The position numbers and the translations under genes were made by a program. The notes below the pieces were generated by a model that was not told the DNA's origin, did no database searches, and saw only the letters and a list, made by a program, of their open reading frames with translations. Of a stretch of DNA of 64,000 nt, positions 1-13,600 are shown piece by piece. Positions within the stretch are counted from its first letter, which is position 1. Each line of letters starts with the position of its first letter. The DNA lies in the NCBI RefSeq assembly GCF_009389715.1, contig NC_052392.1:36691360-36755359 (forward strand). Direction: 5' to 3'. Source of the stretch: Phoenix dactylifera (Eukaryota; Streptophyta; Magnoliopsida; Arecales; Arecaceae).

Positions 1-856
1 ACTAGTACCCCTATTGATACTTCACGTTTTATAAAAAAAACAAATTCTTTTTCAAATGCATGCATTGCTTACAAAATATTGTTAACAAGACCTGTAACAG
101 TTGCTTCTGCTGAAAAAGAAATTTCGAAATTAAAGTCGATAAAATCTTATTTTTGGTAAGGAAAAAAATAGTGCACAGGGTACATACCTCGACACAGTCT
201 CCGGCCTTTGCAACAATCCTTTTTATTAAAACATCATCCTTCTTGAATCCAAAATCCTGCAAACAGAACCAATATGAGAGACCCAAACCAAGAATAGGAG
301 CAGAAAGTTAAAATGAAAATATTTCTCATGGCAAAACCAAAACCTGTAAACAAGTAGGGGCCCTGAAAAGGACAATATCATCCACGGAAGGGCTCCTGAA
401 ATAGTATGAAACCTAGAAAAAAGAAAGCAAACATTAATTAAGAAACTTTTAAAAAAAAAACAAAGTTATGATATCCAGAAGCCACAAAAATTCAAATGGA
501 CACAGAACTCCAACAATGCTTAGCTTCCTTACCTTTTCAGCGATGATCCGATCACCAGCACGGAAAGTAGGGAACATGGAGGAAGAGGCAATGTAACGGA
601 CTTCAGCAAACATGGTCGATATCAAGAGCAGCACAAGAAAAAGCTCGAGCCCATCAACCCCCGGCCACCACCGCCTTCGAAGAGACATCCAGCTCCCCTT
701 CCCATTAGCCTCATTTCCAATCGCCACGGCCTCACTCTCCAAGAGAGAGTGAGAACGGGGAGGGATCAGAGACATCAAGGATTCATGGCACGGCATCCAT
801 CGGAGGGAAGGGCAAGAGAGAAACTGGCACAGCCACCACGACTTCAGGAACCGCAT
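1..856 (-). CDS. type I signal peptidase, chloroplast processing peptidase-like (partial, 5' exons)
   Basis: Membrane serine peptidase of family S26 that removes targeting peptides; the plant chloroplast/thylakoid members are the closest match I recognise. Three exons are visible: 533-856, 344-412 and 188-256. All join in phase 0 with GT/AG borders, and the gene runs off the left edge. Exon 1 has a hydrophobic segment (LELFLVLLLISTMF) followed by the Ser box IASSSMFPTF, whose Ser before Met is the nucleophile. Exon 2 reads SPSVDDIVLFRAP. Exon 3 carries the Lys box IKRIVAKAGD with the general-base lysine. The start is uncertain: Met at 856 (MRFLKSWW...) fits family N-termini I know, and an in-frame Met at 940 would add 28 residues. 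No long transit peptide is obvious. The C-terminal catalytic region lies outside the window. Confidence 0.85.
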
Positions 857-1712
857 AACACAAGAGGAGAAATTGAAGAGGAAAAGGAGAGGACGGTGAC
901 GGCAAGGAGAAATGGAGGAATGGAGTGGGCGGGAGATCATGCGAGGAGGGGTTTTAAACGGACGGAGAGGACACGGATGCGGCGGAGGCGCTGGTCGACG
1001 AAGCAGTGGAGGGAGCAGTGGAGGGTGGGAAGGAGGCGCCGGGCGCGGACGCGCAGCTCCAGGAGGAGCAGATCAAGAAGGAATTCTCCCAAGATCAGGG
1101 GCTTCTGCGAGTGATTTCGGTCGTCTGGAACAAAGGAGGGGGATGGAGAAGTGAGGAGGAGGAAGACAAGGAGAAGGTACAGGAGATATTCAGGCATAAT
1201 AATAGCTCTAATGAGGATGGAAACGGAACGAAAGAGGTCTTTCTTTAGAGAGGGGAGGAAGCGGTGGACGAAGAAGCCATAGGAGGGGAGTCTCTCTCTT
1301 CTTGAAGAAGCTTTTGGGGAGCAAGAGGGGAAAATGGAAGGAGAGAAGAGGAGGAACTAAAAAGACAGGAGAGAGGAAGGAAGTCAGACGCGGGTATGGA
1401 TTGTCGGAAGATGGGCCCAAAGTTTCCTTGCTCTCCAAGTTTCTCCTACGGGCCCGAAAGTGGAATCGGGCTCTCGGGTAATGCGTTCACACACGCCACA
1501 GACACAGGTTTGAGGTCCAGTTACGACATCCTTTAAAGCCCAGATGATGGATAGGGGAAAAAAGAAAGGTAAAAAATGGAAATCTAATATCCCATAAGAA
1601 TATTTTTTGAGCTCATAATCTGTGGAACTAGAGGAGCCTACCTCTCTGTCTATGAATTGAATGAGGGATCAGCCATAGTCTGCTCCGTATCCAGTCTCAC
1701 CTTTCAAATATC
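857..1712. other. 5' flank of the signal peptidase gene
   Basis: This stretch is purine-rich on the plus strand, so CT-rich on the strand of the gene, as in many plant 5' UTRs and promoters. Several frames are open here but share no recognisable protein. I see no other gene. Confidence 0.4.
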
Positions 1713-2194
1713 GGGCTCGTTTGGTTCGCGGGAAGTATTTTCCCTTCTAGGAATATTATTCCTGGGAATCAGATTCCTAGAAAGAGGATACCTAGGAAAG
1801 TATTTTTGACATGTTTGATTAACCATGAGAAAGTGACTAATTTCCAAAGTGCTTATGTTTGGTTGACCATCCACTTTCCTAGGAAAGTTATGTATAATTC
1901 CTATTATGCCCTTAATAAAAATTAGGTGTTTAATGCCTTTTTAATGCTTCTTTAATGCTGAAGGGTCTTTTTGGGAAAAAAATAAAAAAGGAGTGATTCC
2001 CACCTCATGGGAAAGTAACTTTCCCATGTTTCTCATGGGAAAGACTTTCCCATGAAATGTGGGAATCATATTCCCATGGGAATACAACTTTTCCATCTCT
2101 CTCCTTTGAAAACTCCAACCAAACAAGAGGCATTTCATTACTTTCCCGTTGACCACACTTTCCCCCCTCCTTTTCCTGCGAACCAAACGAGCCC
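1713..2194. mobile_element. MITE with about 22-bp terminal inverted repeats
   Basis: The left end GGGCTCGTTTGGTTCGCGGG is matched in reverse complement by the right end, with one mismatch over about 22 bp. The element is 482 bp and AT-rich, with no coding capacity. Flanking trinucleotides are ATC on both sides, a possible 3-bp target duplication. The interior holds many short palindromic TTCCCATGGGAA-like motifs. The ends resemble Harbinger/Tourist-type MITEs, but ATC is not the usual TWA target, so the superfamily is uncertain. Confidence 0.75.
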
Positions 2195-3603
2195 ATCATG
2201 TGGTTGTGGCTCTCATAATCTTCAAACTGGTCCTCGCAAAGTCCATATTCACATCCTTAATTTTCCCTATCATCACACTATTAAGTACAGACAGTGTGAT
2301 TAAGTGGGTGTGTCTGCTCCATGATTTCTTGTACACTTATTGATTTGCTTTATAACAACAATTAAAAGAAGTTGGAGGATATTTAATTCTAGTTAATAAA
2401 AACATTGAGGACAGTTCTATTTCACCCACAAAGTTTACATACACCACTTGTTTAAAAACAAGTAATAGTTGTTTGGTCATCAGCATATATTTATCTTAAA
2501 AAAGGGATATTATTAATATGCTATTAGCATTTGTATACCAAAAAAAAAAAGATACAAAATTTTATTTTTTTGAGAAAATTATTTGATATGATACGAATTT
2601 TCGAACCAATTTAATTGCATATGGCTCAGTCCAGCAGCAGATGCTAGTTATTTGATGTGGGCCAGTCACTACAACTGATAACAAGTTGGGCCAGGATATC
2701 GGCCCTTGCAGATGGAAGCCACTCCTGGAACCTTGCAAAGAAATATTTTCATATTGGCCCTTGGCAAGAGGTTTTGGATAGGCCAGAACGTGAACAAGAT
2801 GGGAGCCAATACAAGTCTCTATCGTTGCATACAACATTCTCATGCATGATTGACGAACCATCAAATGAAAGCCCATACCTTGAATGGGACGGACCAAAGT
2901 TGGAAACCGTTGAGCTACATAACCGAGAGATAGACCATAGAGATTCAAAAGAGACTAGAGAATGAAGATGATTTCTGCATTCCAAAAAGACCTGAGCATC
3001 TGCCTAATTTTGTCTCAAAATAAACATGATTCATGCATGCCAATGAATAAGGGACACGTGCTGGCAAATATTCTTTATGTAAATCAGCATTTAAATCATG
3101 TTAAGGTTGGATAAGTCCTCTGATTCTTTCCAAGCTGTGTTATACAGTAAAAATTTCATTGGTTGATTTTGCTCAAAAAAAAAAAAGAATCCATTAATTG
3201 ATAGCAAAATTTTTCTTTTGTCCCTTTGCAGTAGATGGGAGGAAATAAGGAGACCCAAAAGCTAAACATGAAATGAACATGTCAGTAAGCCCTCAATCAG
3301 GGGAATAGAACATTTAGCAGCCATGCTTTGAATAGTAGTTGGTGATCCACAGAACCTAGGTTACGAAACATCTGCAAGGGCTGCACAGCAATTAGCTTCA
3401 AAAGGCACAATTCTCCGCTGTTAATAAGAAAAGATAGAGCATTATCACCATAAGCAGGGAAAACAGCCATCAATCATATAGGTCCAATAAATGAATGTAA
3501 GCATTATTAAATAAGACTGAAGCTCCATATGAAAAAAAAAAAGATGCTGTGATAAAATGGAGTGCTCTTTACCTCGCATGTGTCAAATACAGGGATGAAG
3601 TAA
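2195..3603. other. intergenic DNA, no supported gene
   Basis: AT-rich with a few short open frames (for example 2562-2948 minus) that show no recognisable domain or splice structure. The right part probably includes the 3' UTR of the HROB-like gene, whose stop codon is at 3604. Confidence 0.4.
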
Positions 3604-6600
3604 TTACACATCATCTTGATAATCAGCAAATAACTCTAGCAGTTGTTCATCAGTCCACTCTGCAACTGAAACTCTTGAAATCAGGTTTTTCGATCCATTT
3701 GTTTTAGGGTCAGGCTTGGCAGGTATAATTGCCGTGGTTGCTGCAGCACTAGTGCCGCATGGCATGTTTCGAGCAAGACCTGTCATTCTACTATCCATCA
3801 TCATTCCACAGTTTAAGTTTCCTCTCGCTTCCTCGGCAGCAGTATTTTCCGCTCTCTCCCTAAGTGATGGCTTTCCTGCTGCTGTCCCCAGCCCAATTTC
3901 CATGCTTGTTCCAAGGCAAAAGCCAGGTCTGGTAGATACATTTGTGGTGGCAGCTATAGCACTAGTGCTACATGGCAAGTTTTCAGAAGTACCTGTCTTT
4001 CGACTATTCAAAATCTTTTCACAATTCAAATCTCTTCTTACTTCCTCATCAGCAGAGCTTTCAATCCTGTGCCTCCATGAGAGTTCTATTTCAGTTTCCA
4101 CCAGCCCGTAGAAAAATAGACAGTCAGAATATCATTGATAAATCAAAGATCAGCAAACAAAAGGAAACATTAAGGAAAAAAAAGAGAAAGGAAAAACCAG
4201 CAGAAGCCTGATCAGAGGGGTGAAGTCTAGCTGTAATTGAAGGCACCATTTGTTTATGAGGGGGGCCACAGTCCTTATTGATAAGCTGTTCATGGAAAAA
4301 CTTCATCACATTTTTATTTTGCAAGCAAAAGAAAAAAGTGCTCTGTTACGCATTTGATACCAAAGAAAGATTTGAAAGGATAAATTATAATGGATGCATA
4401 ATACTCTCTAGGCATCACAACCCAAAGGAATAAAATGACCACACAATTTTGTTAACTGGGATTAGCAGGAGGAAAGTACAGAAATTGTAGGGCAAGAAAA
4501 AAGGAGAACTAGAAGTCAAATGTCATGTTTATCATCATCCAAGCCTTTTACCATCAAATATGGATTCAGCTATAGAGCACATTCTAAATCGAGAAGGTTC
4601 CATGTAAGTATTGGGCAGATTTTTTGAGCAGCTACCAACTTAAAAATCACACTCAAAAAATTGTTGTCAGGTTCCTGGCCAAGACTATGCAAGAGAGGGA
4701 GCACACTTTGAAGCTTACAAGGCCACTTGGCAGGTAATGTGATATACCTTATGTAAAAAGCAATAGATACCCATTTTATAAAGCATCTGCTTTTATACTG
4801 AATACATCATTGTCAATTAACTTAGGCTAAGGGTGGACTGGTATTAAATAAATAACTCACAAATTGTCGAATTTTCATCTCTCCTATCTTCTTAATGTGC
4901 TAAGCACTCTACAAAGAGTTATATCGCTGGAACATGTTTCAGTCAACCACAAAAAGCGCAAGGTTATAATCAAGTTACGTGCACTCCGCTTCGATCCCCA
5001 AACCAAGGCATATAACTAATATTCATCTCAAAGCTTGTCTAGCAACTTTCTAGAAAAACATTACTTGAAATCTTTCTTCTTCAATATGTCTTCTCATAGT
5101 CCATGGGCTTTATCAGTTTATAATACTTCAGAAGTAATGCCATCAGAGAGGGTAAGCCTTGGCATAATTATAAGATTGCTTCATTGTGACCTGAAAGTCA
5201 CGGGTTCGAAATATGAAAACAGCTTCTCACGTAGAGATAACGCTACATACATCTGACCCTCCCCAGACCCAGCAATGGCGGGAGCCTCGTGCACAAGGGT
5301 GCACTTTTTAATTAATGCAATCCAACTCTCAAGAAATTATAGTTACCTAATTCTATAGTAAGCACTCCAAAACCAACTCTATTTGGTGGTCTTTTATATT
5401 GACATAGGACTGGATAATCACTAAAATATGTAAATTTGCTGATTGACAAGCAAGAATTCACATATTAAACAAGAAGAAATTTTATAAATAGAAATTAATT
5501 GGGGAAATGTTTATATCAATATTGCAATTTTCTCAATGAAATCTCAATAATGCTAGCAAGCAAACAAAGCTAATATTTCTCTATCAAAATATCATCTAGT
5601 TCAAATGTATACCATAAGTCTATACCAACCATACCATACCATATCATATTGGTAAAGCACTAGTAGCATGGCACCAATACACCCCTTAGTACAGGTGCAT
5701 ACTGACACATGATACCTCACCTTGTTCTTACTATGCTTGTACCAAGAGGTGTACTATGTGCTGATACAGTACATAGTGTACCACTTCAATACTTGGTGTA
5801 CCATTATGAAGATTGTGTTCAAAGGCGGAGCAAAGATTTCTATGTAAGGGAGGCCAGGTATTCTCGAATATTTTGATGTCATCATGCATTAGATTATTAA
5901 AAATTATAAAAAATAATTAATAAAAAACAACTATATTGTTGGTATCTGTCTGGATATAAAGATATCTTCTAATATATCTAAACAATTATAAATATTCATA
6001 TTAAGATTTGAAATTTATAAAAGTTGTGATTAGAAAAGAATGAAAATGAGATCTCAATTGAAAGCAAACATGCATCGGCTTAAACAACAACCAAGCATGA
6101 CTGGCAACGTATGCCGTCTCGATACCAGACCCCATACCGCTACCATTCTATTACAATGTCAGTACATCTAGTACGAGGGCCAGTTCGGCGTACCAAGTGC
6201 CGATACACCCTCCATACCATGTATCGGCATAGTTAGTACACACCAGTACCAACCAGTATGACAAACCTTGATTGCTGGTAAACTTTGGTAAAGATTTTTG
6301 GGACTTTAGTCTTCAAGCATTTAGTAGCCATCTAGTTCGACTAGTGTGAATGGAAGACCCAAGATATAGAGGAAGAGAAATTAAGTTTCGGCCATCATTC
6401 ATCAAGGTCATGATAGGGAGATATGTTTGTAGGTCCATTTTTCCATGATTTGGTTGGAGGTCATCTTTCTTTATTTAGAGGAATTTGTTGTTATAATATG
6501 ATAGGAACTCCTTAAGATTACACGAAAATCTCTACAAAAGGAAACAATTCTCATCTAATCCTTGAAAAATTTGGTTTAGTGGCAGACTTAGTAAATATTT

Positions 6601-9600
6601 AATACAAAGTATTGCCGTACCCCATTTCCACGTTCCTATGATTTGCAATCTCATATTAAGTCAACATCAGATGGTTCTAATTTCTAAGTGGATCGGTGTT
6701 TGTGGGAAAGCCATCTCTATTTAAACTTCAAGGACAAATTTGACCATCACTAGTAGGCATTAAATGGATGGGAGTGGGAAACATGGCTGAGAGTAAGAGG
6801 GGGCACCATTGAGATTTATTTGGTCCTATAGGGGACTAAGTAGTGGGAACTGGTGGGGCCACAACACCCACAACTTAATACCTCAAATGGCTCCCCCAAC
6901 CACCCGGCATAAGGTAGCTCCTCCCCTGACTGTGTTTAAAGATAAACTATATAAAGTAAGTCTTTTTCCCTCCCTCACACCATTCAGGCAAGTTGCAGCA
7001 AAATTTGGATAAAGATCTCAGTCAATTCCATCAATCAGTAAGCTGAAAACATGTACTTCCTTACATCAAAGAAATTATAAAGCACTTTGACCTTGCAGAT
7101 GTCAATTAAAAACCACGCCATAACCAAAAAAATCCTAATCCTATCTGCTTACTATGTCCTGCTGTTCTGCCCTTATTTTGTCCTGCTATTTCCTAGTCAA
7201 GGGTTCAAAGCAAAAGCTTTTAACTTCATTCTAGGTTATATCAGGAACCTTGTTCCTCTTTTGTGATCCTTTTTCATAAAAGCCAGCTTCTCTTCAAACC
7301 AAAGCACCCTGTACTCTTTCTGATACCATATCAACTTGATCACTTATCAACATCTTATCCTCTACGTTCTCATCAACATACTTTTAACACATCCATTCAG
7401 CAACTTTCCTTCCCTTATGTACATTATATGTGCTTTCCACCCTCTCTGATAAAGCATTGAAAAAGGCAAAAAAGGAAAAAAAGGATACAAGTGTCCATTT
7501 TTGAAGTCAAAGAAAAGAAAATAGAACAATGTTTTGGACCTGATGCTGTAAAACAGTTCTCTGAATTCAAACTAGCAAGCAGTGACACACCGTACTTTAG
7601 AAGCAGGATTCAAATGCATAAACCCTGCCATAATTCTATAGAGCATATCTTTGTTTATACCTTTATTCATCAGCTAGTAGCTTCCCATATAAAGATAACA
7701 ATTACTTTGTGCATCGCTTAAACATCAAGGACTTCATCTTTGGTGGCATTTCCGCTATCAGTCTATCACTGCATTCCAGATCCGGTTAATTTTGGGAACT
7801 TAATTAAGAAAGTCTATAATTTTGATATAACAATCACATATGTCCTCATCTAATCACATGAAATCATTGGAAAACAACAAAAAGTCAAAAATCATATGAC
7901 TTCCTACATAATGGCCATTAATTCCTCTATGATAAGTGTGGGAGATAATGATTTAACATCAACCTTGTTTTAGGCATATCCCCATTAAAAACAAACTCAT
8001 AGCACAAGAGGTACATGTAACAGTTTTAACTGCACAATAAATTCCAAAACATGGTGAAGATAACCTATTAAATGGCCATATCACCCATCAGGTTGCTGCT
8101 CAATATGCAACACAATATGCAGTGTCCAAATCAATGAGCCATGCAGAAATTTTGCCTTGCTTAATGTTTACATAGTTTTCCTAAGCAATAAAGAAAACCT
8201 CAAGATAAATTTCTCTGCATAAAACCAATTTGGTTACATATGCGTGTTGAATAGCCAATAATTTCCAGGCATACCAACTTGTTCCTAATGCCTTAACAGT
8301 TGGATTTTTGACAGTTAGTACAACTTTTGACCATGCCAATTAACGGTTTACAATGTTTCAATGGTATTTCATTTACTCTCAACATATTGGTCTTTTTTAT
8401 CTTTTACAGAGTGTCAACTCATCAAAGTTGTTGTTCTATATCATTTTACATTCCCTTGTTCTAGAAATCCTAATGTTATCTCAAATGCATTATAGCTCAC
8501 TAAAACTACCGAATAGTATCCTTCTAAATATAACAAAATAACATATTCCACTAAATATACCACATATTTCTTATGCTCACCATTTTTATTAAAATATTAT
8601 GAATGCCCTTAAAATGCCTATTAATATAGGTATGCACCATACATAATAACTATTTAAGGAGGCAAAGATATCCACTTCCTCTCTATAGATTGTACACTAA
8701 CTTTGACCAGCTGGATATTCTTTCTTCAGTTCAAAGATTAAAACAGTGACAATAGCGGACTACCAGAATACACTGACAGGAATCTGTCCTATATGGCAAT
8801 ATAACACATTATAAATTTATGCCAAGACGAATGAAGGTTTTCATCTCAGGTTAAACTACCATAATCAATAGGTCACTAAGGAGCTTAACTGTAAAAAAGT
8901 ATGGTAAAGACACCTTTGTTCGACACTAAAGAAACTATTAAGCTATTCAAACCCAAGATACCTGACTTGAATTGTCATTTGTTAAGAGTGGCAAAAGAAT
9001 TGCAAGGTATTGTATCAGTTATGTAAAACCATAGATGCAATGCCAGTTATTGTCTTCAACAAGTCATAGAAATATTTATAGAGGCATCCCTTATTTTCTA
9101 GCAGCTAACATCATATATATTAAAGGATTGCATTTGATTCTCACAAGAGTGATTATTGCATCAGCTAAAATATACACAATTCTTCACATTACACACCTTC
9201 ATCACATTGTTCATTGTCACATTGAGATAGCGCATTGCACGAGCTGGGCAGAAAGCAGCTACCTGAATGTATTACATTTTTAAAAGGTCACTTGTTGATA
9301 CACAAAATGTCACTAGCCAGGTTGTCAACTGTAACAAACTCAGAACCATGCAAAGATAGCATGCTAGAAAGAAATTTTCACCTGCTCCAGAATGAGGACA
9401 CATCCAACAGATATATCACCGCCAAGGTTGCTCTCTGTGAGGACCTTGCGATGGACTGAAGCACCAATCGTGCCTGTTGGGTCCTAAAATCCAGTGTAAT
9501 CTTATTCAATTTAATTCACATGACTCTCAGCCAATGATATCATGTAGTTCTAAAGCTTTTTTACCTTCAGAGTTAAAAATAGATCACCAAGCCCATTTGG

Positions 9601-10326
9601 AGTGCAAGATTTGATAATGCCTACCACCTGTACACCAAAATGTGACAGTAAGTCAATACAATTGAATCAAAACACAGCCAAAATACTTGAAGAACTAAAG
9701 CTGCACCTGAGGTACTCGCTCCGCAGTCCATGTCTCGATCGAACTGATCGGCGACACCAAAGAACAGCCTGCCCCTGATCCTGACAGGATTACATCAAAA
9801 TAACATCGACATGGAATCATCACCAATGCGAGAGAAACAAGTCGTGGACATTGAACGCACCAAGAAATTCCATGGCGCAGAGCCAAGGGTTAAGCTTGAA
9901 ATCCCCATCTTCCTCATCCATATCCAACATCCAACCATCCCCGTCCTGGTCCTCCCAACAAGAAGAGCTTCCATGTTCCCTGACTGCTGCCGCGGCCGTG
10001 GTGGCGGATTTCCGGTGCATGGCGGCCTGAACGGCACCGGCGGGTCCGGGAATGAGGCGAAGCGCGTGGGTTTTGCTCCTCGGGGGGGCCTCGTCTTCTT
10101 GGCCCTCGGCAACGAGGGGTGGGAATTGGAGACGAGGAGGAGGAGGAGGAGGATTGGTGGCGAGGGTTTGGGAAGGGCGAGAGAGTTGGGAGCAGGGGCG
10201 GAGAGAAGGGATGGAGGGGGTAAGACTTGGGTTAGAGGAAGAAGAGGAGGGGAAAGGGCGAGGTTGGGGGAGGAGAGAGGGGAGATCAGAATCGTCGACA
10301 TCGATCTCGTCCTCCCACCGATCCAT
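3604..10326 (-). CDS. HROB: homologous recombination OB-fold protein (HROB)-like
   Basis: In animals HROB (MCM8IP, C17orf53) recruits and stimulates the MCM8-MCM9 helicase for repair synthesis in homologous recombination; a nuclear role is inferred here. I read seven exons: 9861-10326, 9707-9780, 9565-9627, 9382-9483, 9197-9262, 4198-4285 and 3604-4085. All have GT/AG borders and compatible phases and sum to 1341 nt (446 residues). The N-terminus is acidic, Pro/Ser-rich and disordered, then RLIPGPAGAVQAAM. The OB-fold core follows: VVGIIKSCTPNGLGDLFLTL, DPTGTIGASVHRKVL, GGDISVGCVLILEQ, VAAFCPARAMRYLNVTMNN. The C-terminus ends in acidic EWTDEQLLELFADYQDDV. The start of exon 6 (4285) is the least certain junction; an AG 15 nt upstream would also keep frame. 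Exon 7 contains an internal duplication of about 48 residues. Intron 5 is 4.9 kb. Confidence 0.85.
5148..5312 (+). mobile_element. Au-type SINE
   Basis: tRNA-derived SINE with an A-box-like start (about 5151-5172), a B-box GGGTTCGAAAT near 5202, and the family body CATCTGACCCTCCCCAGACC followed by GGCGGGAGCCTCGTGCAC and a T-run. Au SINEs are widespread in angiosperms. Near-matching flanks (TAATGCCATC on the left, TAATGCAATC on the right) look like a target duplication. The element lies antisense inside intron 5 of the HROB-like gene. Confidence 0.8.
5620..6260. repeat. TACCATAC/GTACCGATAC-rich degenerate repeat zone
   Basis: Short words such as ACCATACC, GGTACACC and GTACCAAGTGCCGATAC recur with drift through this intron segment. 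It looks like a decayed dispersed repeat rather than coding DNA. The boundaries are approximate. Confidence 0.4.
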
Positions 10327-10410
10327 TCTTCCTTTCTCCGGCTTGGTTTCGCTTCTCTCCCGAAGGCGGGAAGCGGCGGATTTATTTATTTATTTTTGTT
10401 TTTTTTAATG

Positions 10411-10690
10411 CCCTCCTAAATATCAAATTTTATATAAATACATTCTAAAATTGATATTTGAACATATATAAATACATTCTAGTTTTTATCTTTATTTTTA
10501 CACAGATACCTATATCATTTAATACTGTTAAAAAATTTATAATTTTAAATTAAAATAATTAAAATATTTTTATTAAGTAGATGTAAAAAAAATAAACAAT
10601 CGTAATAAAAAATAATTTTAAAATAGTACTTTACGAGGTAAGAGAATATTTTATTTTTAAAAAGTATTTATGTAAAAAATTTATTTTTTA
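10411..10690. repeat. AT-rich foldback-family repeat
   Basis: The left side has CCTCCTAAATATCAAATTTTATAT, and the segment shares order and wording with the right arm (read in reverse) of the foldback element at 25165-25640. It lies just upstream of the HROB-like start, so it may fall in the promoter. Ends and target duplication were not resolved. Confidence 0.45.
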
Positions 10691-13600
10691 TACTGTTCCG
10701 GGCAAACATTCCACTATGCTACAACTTACAACAGTCAGGTTGAAGACAGCCCCGGGCCGGTTCGAGGCCCTCCGGACCACTGACTTTGGGCCGGGCTCTG
10801 CACCAAACTTGGGTCAGGCTCAGGCCCAACCGTCAAGGAACTTGTCGGTGGAAACAGTAATTGGGCCCGAGCTTTAGTTTGGAGTGGCCCAACACAAATG
10901 CAATACATTTTCAGCCCCAAATGTAATCAGAAATTCCACAGCCAAATAAATAAATAAATAAAAGTTACTCATCTTGCATCCCTTTATATTCTCATTGATT
11001 TAAATTGAAGGACTTCAAGATAATATATGCTATTAGCCTATTACCAGAGATATGGGAGAATTTGTATATGTTGTCCGAAGTCTATGACAAGATTGTGATA
11101 CTAGTAAGAGACAATAGAAGTCATGCGATAAACCATCAAAAAGATGTAGAAAAGCTAGGGAATTTATCAAACATGATAGCTAGCGTTCCACTTAACCCTT
11201 GAGTGGCTGTTATATCATCTGCTTGCCAATTACAATTGACTATGCCTAGATTATTACCATACAAGCTTATTTTATTTAATCAGAACTAGTTACTTGAAGT
11301 TCACTTGTCTTTGACATCTTCCGAGTTTCTTATATTTTTTGCAAATTAAGTGTGCTAATAAATAAGAGATATAAGTCCATAACTGCACCAATCCAATGCT
11401 TCAAGTTATTTTGTAAAGTACGTTATGGAAAATAAATCCTCTATCCCTTTAATCACAACTGCAATTATGTCTTGTAATAAAAATTGCTAAAAGTTCTCAA
11501 GAAAAGTGATTCTTTTCTTAAGGAATGTGAACATTCCTTATAGTTTTCCTTTTATATTGTTTGGAAGGCAGCTATAGGATCTTATTCCCCTCATGAGATA
11601 AGGAAATATTATCCGACAGTGCAACGTATACATCATTTGAAAGTAGATTAGCCTGTTTCCATACTAGAATAATCCTCAGGTCCCAAATTGGTCCACAACT
11701 TGTGTGGTCCGCCACCAGCCCATCACTACAAGTTTGTTGCAAGGATTTTTAAAATAAATTTCCAACCAACAAATCATTGGCCGCACGTAGCCCTGCATGT
11801 AAAGCCCCTTTCTTGTCCATAAAACCTAGCTATCTTCAAACTATCATATTGGAACGCATGTTTCTTAATTATAGAATACAAGAGCAAGTCATGAATCTAC
11901 TAAACGAACACAAATTGTGCAGAGAGTAGCCAAATGTTCGCACCGAGTCGAGCCGATTAGCCTTGCATGAATCCACTAAACCCTCGAAAACAACCTTCAA
12001 GCAGCATGCAGTAGTCATAATTAAATATAAAAGATAATGAATAGGTCCAGAAATCAAATACCAACTCAGAAGATGCTCATCTTGAATCATCACTCAAGCA
12101 CATCTTCACGTGCTGAGTCCTGCTTCGTCGTAACATCCACATTTTCTTTCTCGAAGATGGCAACATCCACATAAAAATGGCGTAATTTAGAGTATTCTTG
12201 CAGCAATTATTGGGAAGGAATACTGCAGCAAGATAAGAAGAGAATACTCTGGAAGCAGCTAGCTTCAAATATGTGTCAATGGTAGAAGTATTTTGGGTGC
12301 AATTGTCGAATCCTAGCATAAGCACAGTAGCACGACTAGCATCCCGTACTCCAAAGATAAGAAACGAATCCCTTCCCAATCTAATCCCACCCAAATTCTC
12401 CTTCCTTCTTCCTTGCTATTGAGCCTTCTTTTGACCCATCTCCTATCCCCACAGAGAGGCATCTCACTTGGTTTACCGAGGACCAGCGACCGCTCAAAGC
12501 CGAATCTAAAATGTGGCGGACCCAAGCAAGCAGCTCATCGGCCCTTCCACACCATTCCTTTTGGTCTCCAAATTCTTTCTAGAGATTTTTCTGCCGATAG
12601 CAACGGCAGTGGACTGGAGAGAACCAAGTCGAGTCCCCACCATCACCACCTGCATGCGAAGAGTGCTCTTAACGAAATCTTCCTCCCTTGCCCCGCTTTC
12701 CAACGTCAAGGAACTCAAAAGCAAACCATCCTTTGCTACTGACGTATCTTTTATTATTCCCTGGGGATCGCCATGGATAAAAGCTAGAGGTTTCTTGTCT
12801 TGTCATCGTTCATCTCATCTGGTCTTACATGGCAGTAAATGATGGATTGAATCATATAGAGAGCCCCACTGGGCACCACCACACCTTTCCTTAACTGCCA
12901 CGTAAGATCGGTGGCCTGAGTGGTGATAAGAGAGGAGAACTATCTGTGTGCCACTGACTAGAGAGATTAAGTGTAGCAGTGCTCTAAACTGGTATTTAGA
13001 AAAGTAAATATCTTTTAGTCTCCTCAACTTTCAACATTTTTCACATAGACCTCCTCTCTTTTAAAAGAGTCTCTCAAGTTAATTTTCTAATACAATACGA
13101 CTAACAACGTCAGCTTAGTGCTGCAAGAGTCCAAAATACTCCCAATATTTGGCGTGGTTGGTGGAAAGCATGATTATTAACTAGGAATCAGGATGTTGCT
13201 AAGGCAAACCTGATTCAAAACCATTGCTCTCTTCCTTCTATGCTGTCCTAATCCAAGTCAAAAGAGCGTTATCTCCCTCGCCCATAAGAAAATGAAGCAT
13301 CGAAGGAAAAATCGTTAGGGTGGAAGCTCCCTTGAGCATCCAGACCTAATTGTTGTGTTGGCTTGAGCCATTCTTTCGTAGTCTCGATCTATTCCTTCAT
13401 CAGAGGTAAGCTTGAATCCTAAATATGCTTCTTTCTCTTCTCCTTCTTTGTTAGAAATGTAGGTTTGCTTGTTGCATGGTGACAACCAAAATGTGGTTTA
13501 TTTAATCATGTTTACGGATGTTCATTTTGTGGTTATTGCTCTATATATATGATGGAAATTTGGTCTCCATTTCTTTATGATGTTTAAAAAGAAGCAGCAT

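Larger units (their letters stand above)
4286..9196 (-). other. HROB: 4.9-kb intron 5 of the HROB-like gene
   Basis: AT-rich with no supported coding exon. It holds an Au-type SINE (5148-5312) and, around 5620-6260, a zone of repeated TACCATAC / GTACCGATAC-type words. The rest shows no structure I recognise. A small skipped or alternative exon cannot be excluded by eye. Confidence 0.5.

Noticed and set aside
9811-10419. Plus-strand open frame of 202 codons over the HROB exon 1
   Set aside because: Antisense shadow of a GC- and proline-rich exon; low-complexity Arg/Gly product.
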